From Petrolisthes cinctipes (lineage: Eukaryota > Arthropoda > Malacostraca > Decapoda > Porcellanidae): a stretch of 64,000 nucleotides of DNA. How positions within the stretch are numbered: the stretch's first letter is position 1; each line of letters starts with the position of its first letter. The position numbers were made by a program, and so were the translations under genes. The stretch covers positions 638,001-702,000 of the forward strand of contig JAWQEG010000623.1 in assembly GCA_033782935.1 (NCBI GenBank). Direction: 5' to 3'. Positions 13,661-28,402 of this stretch are shown piece by piece. The notes beneath the pieces were generated by a model. The model was not told the DNA's origin, ran no database searches, and was given only the letters and a program-made list of their open reading frames with translations.

Positions 13661-16599
13661 AGGCATGTACAGATCGCTTCTGGGACCCAAAATTATTAAA
13701 TTTTCGGGTGTTCTGAGCCTTAATTTGGGATATAAACGGGTACAGAAGATGTATGCATATATCGACTTTGGGCACCTAAACTATCGATTTTCAGCATGTT
13801 TTGGACCTGTATTTTGAAAGTACTCTAACACGGAGTAGGCATGTACAGATCGCTACTGGGATACAAAAATATCTAATTTTTGGGTGTTTTGAGCCTGCAT
13901 TTAAGATATAAACGTTTACTGAAGATGCATGAACATATCGACTTTTTGCACCTAAAATATCGATTTTAAGCATGTTTTGGGTCCTTATCTTGAAAACATT
14001 CTAAGAAGGAGTAGGCATGTACAGATCGCTTCTGGGACACAAAAATATCGAATTTTCAGGTGTTTCGAGCCTGAATTTGAGGTATAAACGGGTACAGAAG
14101 ATGCATGCACATATCGACTTTGGGCACCCAAAATATCAATTTTGAGTATGTTTTGTGCCAATATTTTGAGAATTTTCTAGCACTGAGAATGCATGTACAG
14201 ATCGGTTCCGGGACCCAAAAATATTGAATTTTGGGGTGTTCTGAGCCTGAATTTGGGATATAAACGGGTACAAAAGATGTATGCACATATCGACTTTGGA
14301 CACCTATAATATCGATTTTTAGCATATTTTAAGCCTATATTTTGAAAATATTCTAGCACTGATTAGACATGTACCGATAGCTTCTGGGACCCGAAAATAT
14401 TGAATTTTTGAGTGTTTTGAGCGTGAATTTGAGATTTAAACGGGAAATGAAGATGCATGCAGATATCGACTTAATGCACGTAAAATATCAATTTTGAGCA
14501 TGTTTTGGGTCTGTATCTTGAAAACATTTTAGCAAGGAGTAGGCATGTACAGATCGCTTCTGGGACACAAAAATACCGAATTTTTGGGTGTTTTGAGCCT
14601 GAATTTGAGATATAAACGGGTACAGAAGATGTATGCATATATCGACTTTGTGCACCTAAACTATCGATTTTCAGCATGTTTTGGACCTGTATTTTGAAAG
14701 TACTCTAACACGGAGTAGGCATGTACAGAACGCTACTGGGACCCAAAAATATCGAATTTTTGGTGTTTTGAGCCTGAATTTGATATATAAACGGGTACAG
14801 AAGATGCATGCACATATCAACAATCGGCACCTAAAATATCGATTTTCAGCATGTTTTGGGTATGTATTTTGAAAATACTCTAACACGGAGTAGGCATGTA
14901 CAGATCGCTTCTGGGACACAAAAATATCTAATTTTCGGGTGTTTTGAGTCTGAATTTGAGATATAAACGGGTACAGAAGATGCAAGCACATATCGACTTT
15001 GGGCATACAAAATATCGATTTTTAGCATGTTTTGGGTCTATATTTTGAAAATACTCTAACACGGAGTATGCATGTACAGATCGCTTCTGGGACCCAAAAA
15101 TATTGAATTTTTGAGTGTTTTGAGCGTGAATTTGAGATTTAAACGGGTACTGAAGATGCATGCAGATATCGACCTAATGCACGTAAAATATCAATTTTGA
15201 GCATGTTTTGGGTCTGTATCTTGAAAACATTTTAGCAAGGAGAAGGCATGTACAAATCGCTACTGGGACACAAAAATACCGAATTTTTGGGTTTTTTGAG
15301 CCTGCATTTAAGATATAAACGTTTACTGAAGATGCATTCACATATCGACTTTGGCAACCTAAAATATCGATTTTCAGCATGTTTTGGGTCCTTATCTTGA
15401 AAACATTCTAAGAAGGAGTAGGCATGTACAGATCGCTTCTGAGACACAAAAATATCGAATTTTCAGGTGTTTCGAGCCTGAATTTGAGATATAAACGGGT
15501 ACAGAAGATGCATGCACATATCGACTTTGGGCACCCAAAATATCAATTTTGAGTATGTTTTGGGCCAATATTTTGAAAATTTTCTAGCACTGAGTATGCA
15601 TGTACAGATCGCTTCTGGGACACAAAAATATTGAATTTTGGGGTGTTCTGAGCCTGAATTTGGGATATAAACGGGTACAAAAGATGTATGCACATATCGA
15701 CTTTGGACACCTATAATATCGATTTTTAGCATATTTTAAGCCTATATTTTGAAAATATTCTAGCACTGATTAGACATGTACAGATCGCTTCGGGGACCCA
15801 AAAATATTGAATTTTTGAGTGTTTTGAGCGAGAATTTGAGATTTAAACGGGTACTGAAGATGCATGCAGATATCGACCTAATGCACGTAAAATATCAATT
15901 TTGAGCATGTTTTGGGTCTGTATCTTGAAAACATTTTAGCAAGGAGTAGGCATGTACAAATCGCTTCTGGGACACACAAATACCGAATTTTTGGGTGTTT
16001 TGAGCCTGCATTTAAGATATAAACGTTTACTGAAGATGCATTCACATATCGACTTTGGAAACCTAAAATTTCGATTTTGAGCATGTTTTGGGTCCTTATC
16101 TTGAAAACATTCTAAGAAGGAGTAGGCATGTACAGATCGCTTCTGGGACACAAAAATATCGAATTTTCAGGTGTTTCGAGCCTGAATTTGAGATATAAAC
16201 GGGTACAGAAGATGCATGCACATATCGACTTTGGGCACCCAAAATATCAATTTTGAGTATGTTTTGGGCCAATATTTTGAAAATTTTCTAGCACTGAGTA
16301 TGCATGTACAGATCGCTTCTGGGACCCAAAAATATTGAATTTTAGGGTGTTCTGAGCCTGAATTTGGAATATAAACGGGTACAAAAGATGTATGCACATA
16401 TCGACTTTGGACACCTATAATATCGATTTTTAGCATATTTTAAGCCTATATTTTGAAAATATTCTAGCACTGATTAGACATGTACAGATCGTTTCGGGGA
16501 CCCAAAAATATTGAATTTTTAAGTGTTTTGAACGTGAAATTGAGATTTAAACGGGTACTGAAGATGCATGCAGATATCGACCTAATGCACGTAAAATAT
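13660..16599. repeat. Mixed 176-bp monomers resembling the neighbouring higher-order units
   Basis: About seventeen regular monomers. Much of it is collinear with the start of the 3441-bp block: a landmark at 14,056 reappears at 17,399, 3,343 bp on, one base short of 19 monomers. No gene or foreign sequence is visible. Confidence 0.75.
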
Positions 16600-19500
16600 C
16601 AATTTTGAGCATGTTTTGGGTCTGTATCTTTAAAACATTTTAACAAGGAGGAGGCATGTACAAATCGCTTCTGGGACACAAAAATACCGAATTTTTGGGT
16701 GTTTTGAGCCTGAATTTGAGATATAAACGGGTACAGAAGATGTATGCATATATCGACTTTGGGCACCTAAACTATCGATCTTCAGCATGTTTTGGGCCTG
16801 TATTTTGAAAGTACTCTAACACGGAGTAGGCATGTACAGATCGCTACTGGGACCCAAAGATATCGAATTTGTGGGTGTTTTGAGCCTGAATTTGATATAT
16901 AAACGGGTACAGAAGATCCATGCACATATCAACAATGGGCACCTAAAATATCGATTTTTAGCATGTTTTGGGTCTATATTTTGAAAATACTCTAACACGG
17001 AGTAGGCATGTACAGATCGCTTCTGGGACCCAAAATTATTAAATTTTCGGGTGTTCTGAGCCTTAATTTGGGATATAAACGGGTACAAAAGATGTATGGA
17101 CATATCAACTTTGGTCAACTAAAATATCGATTTTTAGCATGTTTTAAGCCTATATTTTAAAAACATTCTAGCACTGAGTAGACATGTACAGATCGCTTCG
17201 GGGACCCAAAAATATTGAATTTTTGGGTGTTTTGAGCCTGCATTTAAGATATAAACGTTTACTGAAGATGCATGAACATATCGACTTTTTGCACCTAAAA
17301 TATCGATTTTAAGCATGTTTTGGGTCCTTATCTTGAAAACATTCTAAGAAGGAGTAGGCATGTACATATCGCTTCTGGGACACAAAAATATCGAATTTTC
17401 AGGTGTTTCGAGCCTGAATTTGAGGGATAAACGGGTACAGAAGATGCATGCACATATCGACTTTGGGCACCCAAAATATCAATTTTGAGTATGTTTTGGG
17501 CCAATATTTTGAGAATTTTCTAGCACTGAGAATGCATGTACAGATCGGTTCCGGGACCCAAAAATATTGAATTTTGGGGTGTTCTGAGCCTGAATTTGGG
17601 ATATAAACGGGTACAAAAGATGTATGCACATATCGACTTTGGACACCTATAATATCGATTTTTAGCATATTTTAAGCCTATATTTTGAAAATATTCTAGC
17701 ACTGATTAGACATGTACCGATAGCTTCTGGGACCCGAAAATATTGAATTTTTGAGTGTTTTGAGCGTGAATTTGAGATTTAAACGGGTAATGAAGATGCA
17801 TGCAGATATCGACTTAATGCACGTAAAATATCAATTTTGAGCATGTTTTGGGTCTGTATCTTGAAAACATTTTAGCAAGGAGTAGGCATGTACAGATCGC
17901 TTCTGGGACACAAAAATACCGAATTTTTGGGTGTTTTGAGCCTGAATTTGAGATATAAACGGGTACAGAAGATGTATGCATATATCGACTTTGTGCACCT
18001 AAACTATCGATTTTCAGCATGTTTTGGACCTGTATTTTGAAAGTACTCTAACACGGAGTAGGCATGTACAGAACGCTACTGGGACCCAAAAATATCGAAT
18101 TTTTGGTGTTTTGAGCCTGAATTTGATATATAAACGGGTACAGAAGATGCATGCACATATCAACAATGGGCACCTAAAATATCGATTTTCAGCATGTTTT
18201 GGGTATGTATTTTGAAAATACTCTAACACGGAGTAGGCATGTACAGATCGCTTATGGGACCCAAAAAAATCAAATTTTCGGGTGTTTTGAGCCTGAATTT
18301 GAGATATAAACGGGTACAGAAGATGCAAGCACATATTGACTTTGGGCACCCAAAATATCGATTTTGAGCATGTTTTGGGTCTGTATCTTGAAAACATTCT
18401 AAGAAGGAGTAGGCATATACAGATCGTTTCTGGGACACAAAAATATCTAATTTTCGGGTGTTTTGAGTCTGAATTTGAGATATAAACGGATACAGAAGAT
18501 GCAAGCACATATCGACTTTGGGCACCCAAAATATCGATTTTGAGCATGTTTTGGGCCTACATTTTGAAAATACTCTAACACGGAGTAGGCATGTACAGAT
18601 CGCTTCTGGGACACAAAAATATCGAATTTTCGGGTGTTTCGAGCCTGAATTTGAGATATAAACGTGTACAGAAGATGCATACACATATCGACTTTGGGCA
18701 CCCAAAATATCAATTTTGAGTAGGTTTTGAGCCAATATTTTGAAAATATTCTAGCACTGAGTATGCATGTACAGATCGCTTCTGGGACCCAAAAATATGG
18801 AATTTTGGGGTGTTCTGAGCCTGAATTTGGGATATAAACGGGTACAAATGATGTATGCACATATCGACTTTGGACACCTAAAATATCGATTTTTAGACTA
18901 TTTTAAGCCTATATTTTGAAAATATTCTAGCACTGAGTAGACATGTACAGATCGCTTCGGGGACCCAAAAATATTGAATTTTGGGTATTTTGAGCCTGAA
19001 TTTGAGATATAAACGGGTACTGAAGATACATACTCAAAGCGACTTTTTGCTCCTAAAATATCGATTTTGAGCAAGTTTTGGGTCTGTATTTTGAAAACAT
19101 TCTAGCAAAGAGTAGGCATGAACAAATCGGTTCTGGGACCCAAAAATATCGAAATTTTCGATTTTTAGCATTTTTTGAGCCTATATTTTCAAAACATTCT
19201 AGCACTAAGTAGGCATGTACAGATCGCTTCTGGGACCCAAAAATATTGAATTTTGGGGTGTTCTGAGCCTGAATTTGGGATATAAACGGGTACAAAAGAT
19301 GTATGCACATATCGACTTTGGACACCTAAAATATCGATTTTTAGACTATTTTAAGCCTATATTTTGAAAATATTCTAGCACTGATTAGACATGTACAGAT
19401 AGCTTCGGGGACCCAAAAATATTGAATTTTTGGGTGTTTTGAGCCTGCTTTTGAGATATAAACGGGTACTGAAGATGCATGCACATATCGACTTTAGGCA

Positions 19501-20040
19501 CCCAAAATATCGATTTTTAGCATGTTTTGGGCCTGTATTTTGAAAATACTCTAACACGGAGTAGGCATGTACAGTTCGCTTCTAGGACACATAAAATATT
19601 GAATTTTCGGGTTTTCTGAGCCTGAATTTGAGATATATAATGGGTACAGAAGATGCATGCACATATCGACTTTGGCAACCTAAAATATCGATTTTGAACA
19701 TGTTTTAGGTCTGTATCTTGAAAACATTCTAAGAAGTAGTAGGCATGTAGAGATCGCTTCTGGGACACAAAAATATCTAATTTTCGGGTGTTTTGAGTCT
19801 GAATTTGAGATATAAACGGGTACAGAAGATGCAAGCACATATCGACTTAGGGCACACAAAATATCGATTTTTAGCATGTTTTGGGTCTATATTTTGAAAA
19901 TACTCTAACACGGAGTAGGCATGTACAGATCGCTTCTGGGACCCAAAATTATTAAATTTTCGGGTGTTCTGAGCCTGAATTTGGGATATAAACGGGTACA
20001 AAAGATGTATGGACATATCAACTTTGGTCAACTAAAATAT
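16600..20040. repeat. 3441-bp higher-order unit, copy A
   Basis: Copy A is followed directly by copy B at an offset of exactly 3,441 bp. All landmarks checked (16,816; 17,134; 17,399; 18,014; 18,447; 19,053; 19,680; 19,777) recur at that distance, and no difference was noticed in the parts compared. 3,441 = 19 x 176 + 97, so the unit is 19 full monomers plus one truncated one (19,059-19,155). Near-identity over 3.4 kb implies a very recent duplication or an assembly duplication. Confidence 0.93.
19059..19155 (+). repeat. 97-bp truncated monomer in copy A
   Basis: Boxes 97 bp apart. It makes the 3441-bp unit a non-integer number of monomers (19.55). The preceding monomer has the gcgactttttgctcc variant. 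Confidence 0.9.
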
Positions 20041-23000
20041 CAATTTTGAGCATGTTTTGGGTCTGTATCTTTAAAACATTTTAACAAGGAGGAGGCATGT
20101 ACAAATCGCTTCTGGGACACAAAAATACCGAATTTTTGGGTGTTTTGAGCCTGAATTTGAGATATAAACGGGTACAGAAGATGTATGCATATATCGACTT
20201 TGGGCACCTAAACTATCGATCTTCAGCATGTTTTGGGCCTGTATTTTGAAAGTACTCTAACACGGAGTAGGCATGTACAGATCGCTACTGGGACCCAAAG
20301 ATATCGAATTTGTGGGTGTTTTGAGCCTGAATTTGATATATAAACGGGTACAGAAGATCCATGCACATATCAACAATGGGCACCTAAAATATCGATTTTT
20401 AGCATGTTTTGGGTCTATATTTTGAAAATACTCTAACACGGAGTAGGCATGTACAGATCGCTTCTGGGACCCAAAATTATTAAATTTTCGGGTGTTCTGA
20501 GCCTTAATTTGGGATATAAACGGGTACAAAAGATGTATGGACATATCAACTTTGGTCAACTAAAATATCGATTTTTAGCATGTTTTAAGCCTATATTTTA
20601 AAAACATTCTAGCACTGAGTAGACATGTACAGATCGCTTCGGGGACCCAAAAATATTGAATTTTTGGGTGTTTTGAGCCTGCATTTAAGATATAAACGTT
20701 TACTGAAGATGCATGAACATATCGACTTTTTGCACCTAAAATATCGATTTTAAGCATGTTTTGGGTCCTTATCTTGAAAACATTCTAAGAAGGAGTAGGC
20801 ATGTACATATCGCTTCTGGGACACAAAAATATCGAATTTTCAGGTGTTTCGAGCCTGAATTTGAGGGATAAACGGGTACAGAAGATGCATGCACATATCG
20901 ACTTTGGGCACCCAAAATATCAATTTTGAGTATGTTTTGGGCCAATATTTTGAGAATTTTCTAGCACTGAGAATGCATGTACAGATCGGTTCCGGGACCC
21001 AAAAATATTGAATTTTGGGGTGTTCTGAGCCTGAATTTGGGATATAAACGGGTACAAAAGATGTATGCACATATCGACTTTGGACACCTATAATATCGAT
21101 TTTTAGCATATTTTAAGCCTATATTTTGAAAATATTCTAGCACTGATTAGACATGTACCGATAGCTTCTGGGACCCGAAAATATTGAATTTTTGAGTGTT
21201 TTGAGCGTGAATTTGAGATTTAAACGGGTAATGAAGATGCATGCAGATATCGACTTAATGCACGTAAAATATCAATTTTGAGCATGTTTTGGGTCTGTAT
21301 CTTGAAAACATTTTAGCAAGGAGTAGGCATGTACAGATCGCTTCTGGGACACAAAAATACCGAATTTTTGGGTGTTTTGAGCCTGAATTTGAGATATAAA
21401 CGGGTACAGAAGATGTATGCATATATCGACTTTGTGCACCTAAACTATCGATTTTCAGCATGTTTTGGACCTGTATTTTGAAAGTACTCTAACACGGAGT
21501 AGGCATGTACAGAACGCTACTGGGACCCAAAAATATCGAATTTTTGGTGTTTTGAGCCTGAATTTGATATATAAACGGGTACAGAAGATGCATGCACATA
21601 TCAACAATGGGCACCTAAAATATCGATTTTCAGCATGTTTTGGGTATGTATTTTGAAAATACTCTAACACGGAGTAGGCATGTACAGATCGCTTATGGGA
21701 CCCAAAAAAATCAAATTTTCGGGTGTTTTGAGCCTGAATTTGAGATATAAACGGGTACAGAAGATGCAAGCACATATTGACTTTGGGCACCCAAAATATC
21801 GATTTTGAGCATGTTTTGGGTCTGTATCTTGAAAACATTCTAAGAAGGAGTAGGCATATACAGATCGTTTCTGGGACACAAAAATATCTAATTTTCGGGT
21901 GTTTTGAGTCTGAATTTGAGATATAAACGGATACAGAAGATGCAAGCACATATCGACTTTGGGCACCCAAAATATCGATTTTGAGCATGTTTTGGGCCTA
22001 CATTTTGAAAATACTCTAACACGGAGTAGGCATGTACAGATCGCTTCTGGGACACAAAAATATCGAATTTTCGGGTGTTTCGAGCCTGAATTTGAGATAT
22101 AAACGTGTACAGAAGATGCATACACATATCGACTTTGGGCACCCAAAATATCAATTTTGAGTAGGTTTTGAGCCAATATTTTGAAAATATTCTAGCACTG
22201 AGTATGCATGTACAGATCGCTTCTGGGACCCAAAAATATGGAATTTTGGGGTGTTCTGAGCCTGAATTTGGGATATAAACGGGTACAAATGATGTATGCA
22301 CATATCGACTTTGGACACCTAAAATATCGATTTTTAGACTATTTTAAGCCTATATTTTGAAAATATTCTAGCACTGAGTAGACATGTACAGATCGCTTCG
22401 GGGACCCAAAAATATTGAATTTTGGGTATTTTGAGCCTGAATTTGAGATATAAACGGGTACTGAAGATACATACTCAAAGCGACTTTTTGCTCCTAAAAT
22501 ATCGATTTTGAGCAAGTTTTGGGTCTGTATTTTGAAAACATTCTAGCAAAGAGTAGGCATGAACAAATCGGTTCTGGGACCCAAAAATATCGAAATTTTC
22601 GATTTTTAGCATTTTTTGAGCCTATATTTTCAAAACATTCTAGCACTAAGTAGGCATGTACAGATCGCTTCTGGGACCCAAAAATATTGAATTTTGGGGT
22701 GTTCTGAGCCTGAATTTGGGATATAAACGGGTACAAAAGATGTATGCACATATCGACTTTGGACACCTAAAATATCGATTTTTAGACTATTTTAAGCCTA
22801 TATTTTGAAAATATTCTAGCACTGATTAGACATGTACAGATAGCTTCGGGGACCCAAAAATATTGAATTTTTGGGTGTTTTGAGCCTGCTTTTGAGATAT
22901 AAACGGGTACTGAAGATGCATGCACATATCGACTTTAGGCACCCAAAATATCGATTTTTAGCATGTTTTGGGCCTGTATTTTGAAAATACTCTAACACGG

Positions 23001-23481
23001 AGTAGGCATGTACAGTTCGCTTCTAGGACACATAAAATATTGAATTTTCGGGTTTTCTGAGCCTGAATTTGAGATATATAATGGGTACAGAAGATGCATG
23101 CACATATCGACTTTGGCAACCTAAAATATCGATTTTGAACATGTTTTAGGTCTGTATCTTGAAAACATTCTAAGAAGTAGTAGGCATGTAGAGATCGCTT
23201 CTGGGACACAAAAATATCTAATTTTCGGGTGTTTTGAGTCTGAATTTGAGATATAAACGGGTACAGAAGATGCAAGCACATATCGACTTAGGGCACACAA
23301 AATATCGATTTTTAGCATGTTTTGGGTCTATATTTTGAAAATACTCTAACACGGAGTAGGCATGTACAGATCGCTTCTGGGACCCAAAATTATTAAATTT
23401 TCGGGTGTTCTGAGCCTGAATTTGGGATATAAACGGGTACAAAAGATGTATGGACATATCAACTTTGGTCAACTAAAATAT
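20041..23481. repeat. 3441-bp higher-order unit, copy B
   Basis: Copy B begins with tcaattttgagcatg joined to aactaaaata and ends at 23,481, where the sequence changes to tctatttttagc. It repeats copy A, including the truncated monomer (22,500-22,596) and the rare gagatatataatggg monomer. Confidence 0.93.
22500..22596 (+). repeat. 97-bp truncated monomer in copy B
   Basis: Counterpart of 19,059-19,155 at exactly +3,441 bp, with the same variants. Confidence 0.9.
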
Positions 23482-25400
23482 CTATTTTTAGCATGTTTTA
23501 AGCCTATATTTTAAAAACATTCTAGCACTGAGTAGACATGTACAGATCGCTTCGGGGACCCAAAAATATTGAATTTTTGGGTGTTTTGAGCCTGCATTTA
23601 AGATATAAACGTTTTCTGAAGATGCATGAACATATCGACTTTTTGCACCTAAAATATCGATTTTGAGCATGTTTTGGGTCCTTATCTTGAAAACATTCTA
23701 AGAAGGAGTAGGCATGTACAGATCGCTTCTGGGACACAAAAATATCGAATTTTCAGGTGTTTCGAGCCTGAATTTGAGGTATAAACGGGTACAGAAGATG
23801 CATGCACATATCGACTTTGGGCACCCAAAATATCAATTTTGAGTATGTTTTGGGCCAATATTTAGAGAATTTTCTAGCACTGAGAATGCATGTACAGATC
23901 GGTTCCGGGACCCAAAAATATTGAATTTTGGGGTGTTCTGAGCCTGAATTTGGGATATAAACGGGTACAAAAGATGTATGCACATATCGACTGTGGACAC
24001 CTATAATATCGATTTTTAGCATATTATAAGCCTATATTTTGAAAATATTCTAGCACTGATTAGACATGTACCGATAGCTTCTGGGACCTGAAAATAATGA
24101 ATTTTTGAGTGTTTTGAGTCTGAATTTGAGATTTAAACTGGTAATGAAGATGCATGCAGATATCGACTTAATGCACGTAAAATATCAATTTTGAGCATGT
24201 TTTGGGTCTGTATCTTGAAAACATTTTAGCAAGGAGTAGGCATGTACAGATCGCTTCTGGGACCCAAAAATATCGAATTTTTGGTGTTTTGAGCCTGAAT
24301 TTGATATATAAACGGGTACAGAAGATGCATGCACATATCAACAATGGGCACCTAAAATATCGATTTTCAGAATGTTTTGGGTATGTATTTTGAAAATACT
24401 CTAACACGGAGTAGGCATGTACAGATCGCTTATGGGACCCCAAAAAATCGAATTTTCGGGTGTTTTGAGCCTGAATTTGAGATATAAACAGGTACAGAAG
24501 ATGCAAGCACATATCGACTTTGGGCACCCAAAATATCGATTTTGAGCATGTTTTGGGTCTGTATCTTGAAAACATTCTAAGAAGGAGTAGGCATGTACAG
24601 ATCTTTTCTGGGACACAAAAATATCTAATTTTCGGGTGTTTTGAGTCTGAATTTGAGATATAAACGGATACAGAAGATGCAAGCACATATCGACTTTGGG
24701 CACCCAAAATATCGATTTTGAGCATGTTTTGGGCCTACATTTTGAAAATATTCTAACACGGAGTAGGCATGTACAGATCGCTTCTGGGACACAAAAATAT
24801 CGAATTTTCGGGTGTTTCGAGCCTGAATTTGAGATATAAACGTGTACAGAAGATGCATGCACATATCGACTTTGGGCACCCAAAATATCAATTTTGAGTA
24901 TGTTTTAAGCCAATATTTTGAAAATATTCTAGCACTGAGTATGCATGTACAGATCGCTTCTGGGACCCAAAAATATTGAATTTTGGGGTGTTCTGAGCCT
25001 GAATTTGGGATATAAACGGGTACAAATGATGTATGCACATATCGACTTTGGACACCTAAAATATCGATTTTTAGACTATTTTAAGCCTATATTTTGAAAA
25101 TATTCTAGCACTGAGTAGACATGTACAGATCGCTTCGGGGACCAAAAAATATTGAATTTTTGGGTATTTTGAGCCTGAATTTGAGATATAAACGGGTACT
25201 GAAGATACATACTCATAGCGACTTTTTGCACCCAAAATATCGATTTTGAGCAAGTTTTGGGTCTGTATTTTGAAAACATTCTAGCAAAGAGTAGGCATGA
25301 ACAAATCGGTTCTGGGACCCAATAATATCGAAATTTTCGATTTTTAGCATTTTTTGAGCCTATATTTTGAAAACATTCTAGCACTAAGTAGGCATGTACA
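23482..25400. repeat. Partial, rearranged third copy of the 3441-bp unit
   Basis: Landmarks of copy B reappear first at an offset of 2,913 bp (20,575 to 23,488; 20,840 to 23,753) and then at 2,737 bp (21,465 to 24,202; 21,888 to 24,625). Compared with 3,441 these are losses of three and then one more monomer (528 and 704 bp). The copy differs from A and B at many sites, so it is older. It contains its own truncated monomer at 25,238-25,334. Confidence 0.8.
25238..25334 (+). repeat. 97-bp truncated monomer
   Basis: Boxes 97 bp apart, following catagcgactttttgcacc. Half-unit 2 is reduced to its first nine bases. Confidence 0.88.
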
Positions 25401-26391
25401 GATCGCTTCTGGGACCCAAAAATATTGAATTTTCCGTTGTTTTGAGCGTGAATTTGAGATTTAAACGTTTACTGAAGATACATGCAGATATCGACTTAAT
25501 GCACCTAAAATATCAATTTTGAGCATATTTTGGGTCTGTATCTTGAAAACATTTTAGCAAGGAGTAGGCATGTACAGATCGCTACTGGGACACAAAAAAT
25601 ATCTAATTTTCGGGTGTTTTGAGCCTGAATTTGAGATATAAACGGGTACAGAAGATGCATGCACATATCGACTTTGGGCACCCAAAATATCGATTTTTAG
25701 CATGTTTTGGGCCTATATTTTAAAAATATTCTAGCAATGAGTAGGCATGTACAGATCGCTTCTGGGACCCAAAAATATTAAATTTTCGGGTGTTTTCAGC
25801 CTGAATTTGGGATATAAACGGGTACAGAAGATGTATACACATATTGACTTTGGCAACCTAAAATATCCATTTTGTGCATGTTTTGGGTCTGTATCTTGAA
25901 AACATTCTAAGAAGGAGTAGGCATGTAGAGATCGCTTCTGGGACACAAAAATCTCTAATTTTCGGGTGTTTTGAATCTGAATTTGAGATATAAACGGGTA
26001 CAGAAGATGCAAGCACATATCGACTTTGGGCACCCATAATATCGATTTTGAGCATGTTTTGGGCCTACATTTTGAAAATACTCTAACACGGAGTAGGCAT
26101 GTAAAGATCGCTTCTGGTACACAAAAATATCGAATTTTCGGGTGTTTTGAGCCTGAATTTGAGATATAAATGGGTACGGAAGATGCATGCACATATCGAC
26201 TTTGGGCACCCAAAATATCAATTTTTAGTATGTTTTGAGCCAATATTTTGAAAATATTCTAGCACTGAGTATGCATGTACAGATCGCTTCTGGGACCCAA
26301 AAATATTGAATTTTTGGGTATTATGAGCCTGCATTTGAGATATAAACGGGTACTGAAGATGCATACACATAGCGACTTTTTGCACCTTAAA

Positions 26392-26466
26392 TATCGATTT
26401 TGAGCAAGTTTTGTGTCTGTATTTTGAAAACATTCTATCGGTTCTGGGACCCAATAATATCGAAAT
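26392..26466 (+). repeat. 75-bp monomer remnant
   Basis: Boxes at 26,392 and 26,467 are only 75 bp apart. This is the 97-bp truncated form with another 22 bp removed: cattctatcggttctggg lacks the usual gcaaagagtaggcatgaaca part. It is the shortest box-to-box spacing I found. Confidence 0.88.
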
Positions 26467-28402
26467 TATCGATTTTTAGCATGTTTTGAGCCTATATTTT
26501 GAAAACATTCTAACACTGAGTAGGCATGTACAGATCGCTTCTGGAACCCAAAAATATTGAATTTTCCGTTGTTTTGAGCGTGAATTTGAGATTTAAACGG
26601 GTACTGAAGATGCATGCAGATATCGACTTAATGCACCTAAAATATCAATTTTGAGCATATTTTGGGTCTGTATCTTGAAAACATTTTAGCAAGGAGTAGG
26701 CATGTACAGATCGCTTCTGGGACACAAAAATATCTAATTTTCGGGTGTTTTGAGCCTGAATTTGAGATATAAACGGGTACAGAAGATGCATGCACATATC
26801 GACTTTAGGCACCCAAAAAATCGATTTTTAGCATGTTTTGGGCCTATATTTTAAAAATATTCTAGCAATGAGTAGGCATGTACAGATCGCTTCTGGGACC
26901 CAAAAATATCAAATTTTCGCGTGTTTTCAGCCTGAATTTGGGATATAAACGGGTACAGAAGATGCATACACATATTGACTTTGGCAACCTAAAATATCGA
27001 TTTTGAGCATGTTTTGGGTCTGTATCTTGAAAACATTCTAAGAAGGAGTAGGCATGTAGAGATCGCTTCTGGGACACAAAAATATCTAATTTTCGGGTGT
27101 TTTGAGTCTGAATTTGAGATATAAACGGGTACAGATGATACAAGTACATATCAACTTTGGGCACACAAAATATCGATTTTTAGCATGTTTTGGGCCAATA
27201 TTTTAAAAATACTCTAACACGGAGTAGGCATATACAGATCGCTTCTGGGACCCAAAAATATTGAATTTTCCGTTGTTTTGAGCGTGAATTTGAGATTTAA
27301 ACGGGTACTGAAGATGCATGCAGATATCGACTTAATGCACGTAAAATATCGATTTTTAGCATGTTTTGGGCCTGTATTTTGAAAATACTCTAACACGGAG
27401 TAGCCATGTACAGATCGCTTCTGGGACCCAAAAATATTGAATTTTCGGGTGTTCTGAGCCTAAATTTGGGATATAAACGGTTACAAAAGATGTATGGACA
27501 TATCAACTTTGGACAACTAAAACATCGATTTTTAGCATGTTTTAAGCCTATATTTTGAAAACATTCTAGCACTGAGTAGACATGTACAGATCGCTTCGTG
27601 GACCCAAAAATATTGAATTTTTGGGTGTTTTGAGCTTTCATTTAAGATATAAACGTTTACTGAAGATGCATGCACATATCGACTTTTTGCAACTAAAATA
27701 TCGATTTTGAGCATGTTTTGGGTCCTTATCTTGAAAACATTCTAAGAAGGAGTAGGCATGTACAGATCGTTTCTGGGACACAAAAATATCTAATTTTCGG
27801 GTGTTTTAAGTCTGAATTTGAGATATAAACGGGTACAGAAGATGCAAGCACATATCCACTTTGGGCACCCATAATATCGATTTTGAGCATGTTTTGGGCC
27901 TACATTTTGAAAATACTCTAACACGGAGTAGGCATGTACAGATCGCTTCGGGGACCCAAAAATATCGAATTTTCGGGTGTTTTGAGCCTGAATTTGAGAT
28001 ATAAATGGGTACGGAAGATGCATGCACATATCGACTTTGGGCACCCAAAATATCAATTTTTAGTATGTTTTGAGCCAATATTTTGAAAATATTCTAGCAC
28101 TGAGTATGCATGTACAGATCGCTTCTGGGACCCAAAAATATTGAATTTTGGGGTGTTCTGAGCCTGAATTTAGGATATAAACGGGTACAAAAGATGTATG
28201 CACATATCGACTTTGGACACCTAAAATATCGATTTTTAGACTATTTTAAGCCTATATTTTGAAAATATTCTAGCACTGAGTAGACATGTACAGATCGCTT
28301 CGGGGACCCAAAAATATTGAATTTTTGGGTATTTTGAGACAGCATTTGAGATATAAACGGGTACTGAAGATGCATACACATAGCGACTTTTTGCACCTAA
28401 AA

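Noticed and set aside
15463..15480. A pol III B-box-like stretch in gtgtttcgagcctg, suggesting a tRNA- or SINE-derived monomer
   Set aside because: Only about 7 of 10 fixed positions match, no A-box lies at a suitable distance, and most monomers have gttttgagcctg instead.
18014..18547. A 177-codon minus-strand open frame, repeated at 21,455-21,988, as a duplicated gene
   Set aside because: It crosses three monomers, passing through all three frames of the monomer, and its second copy is explained by the 3441-bp duplication of non-coding satellite.
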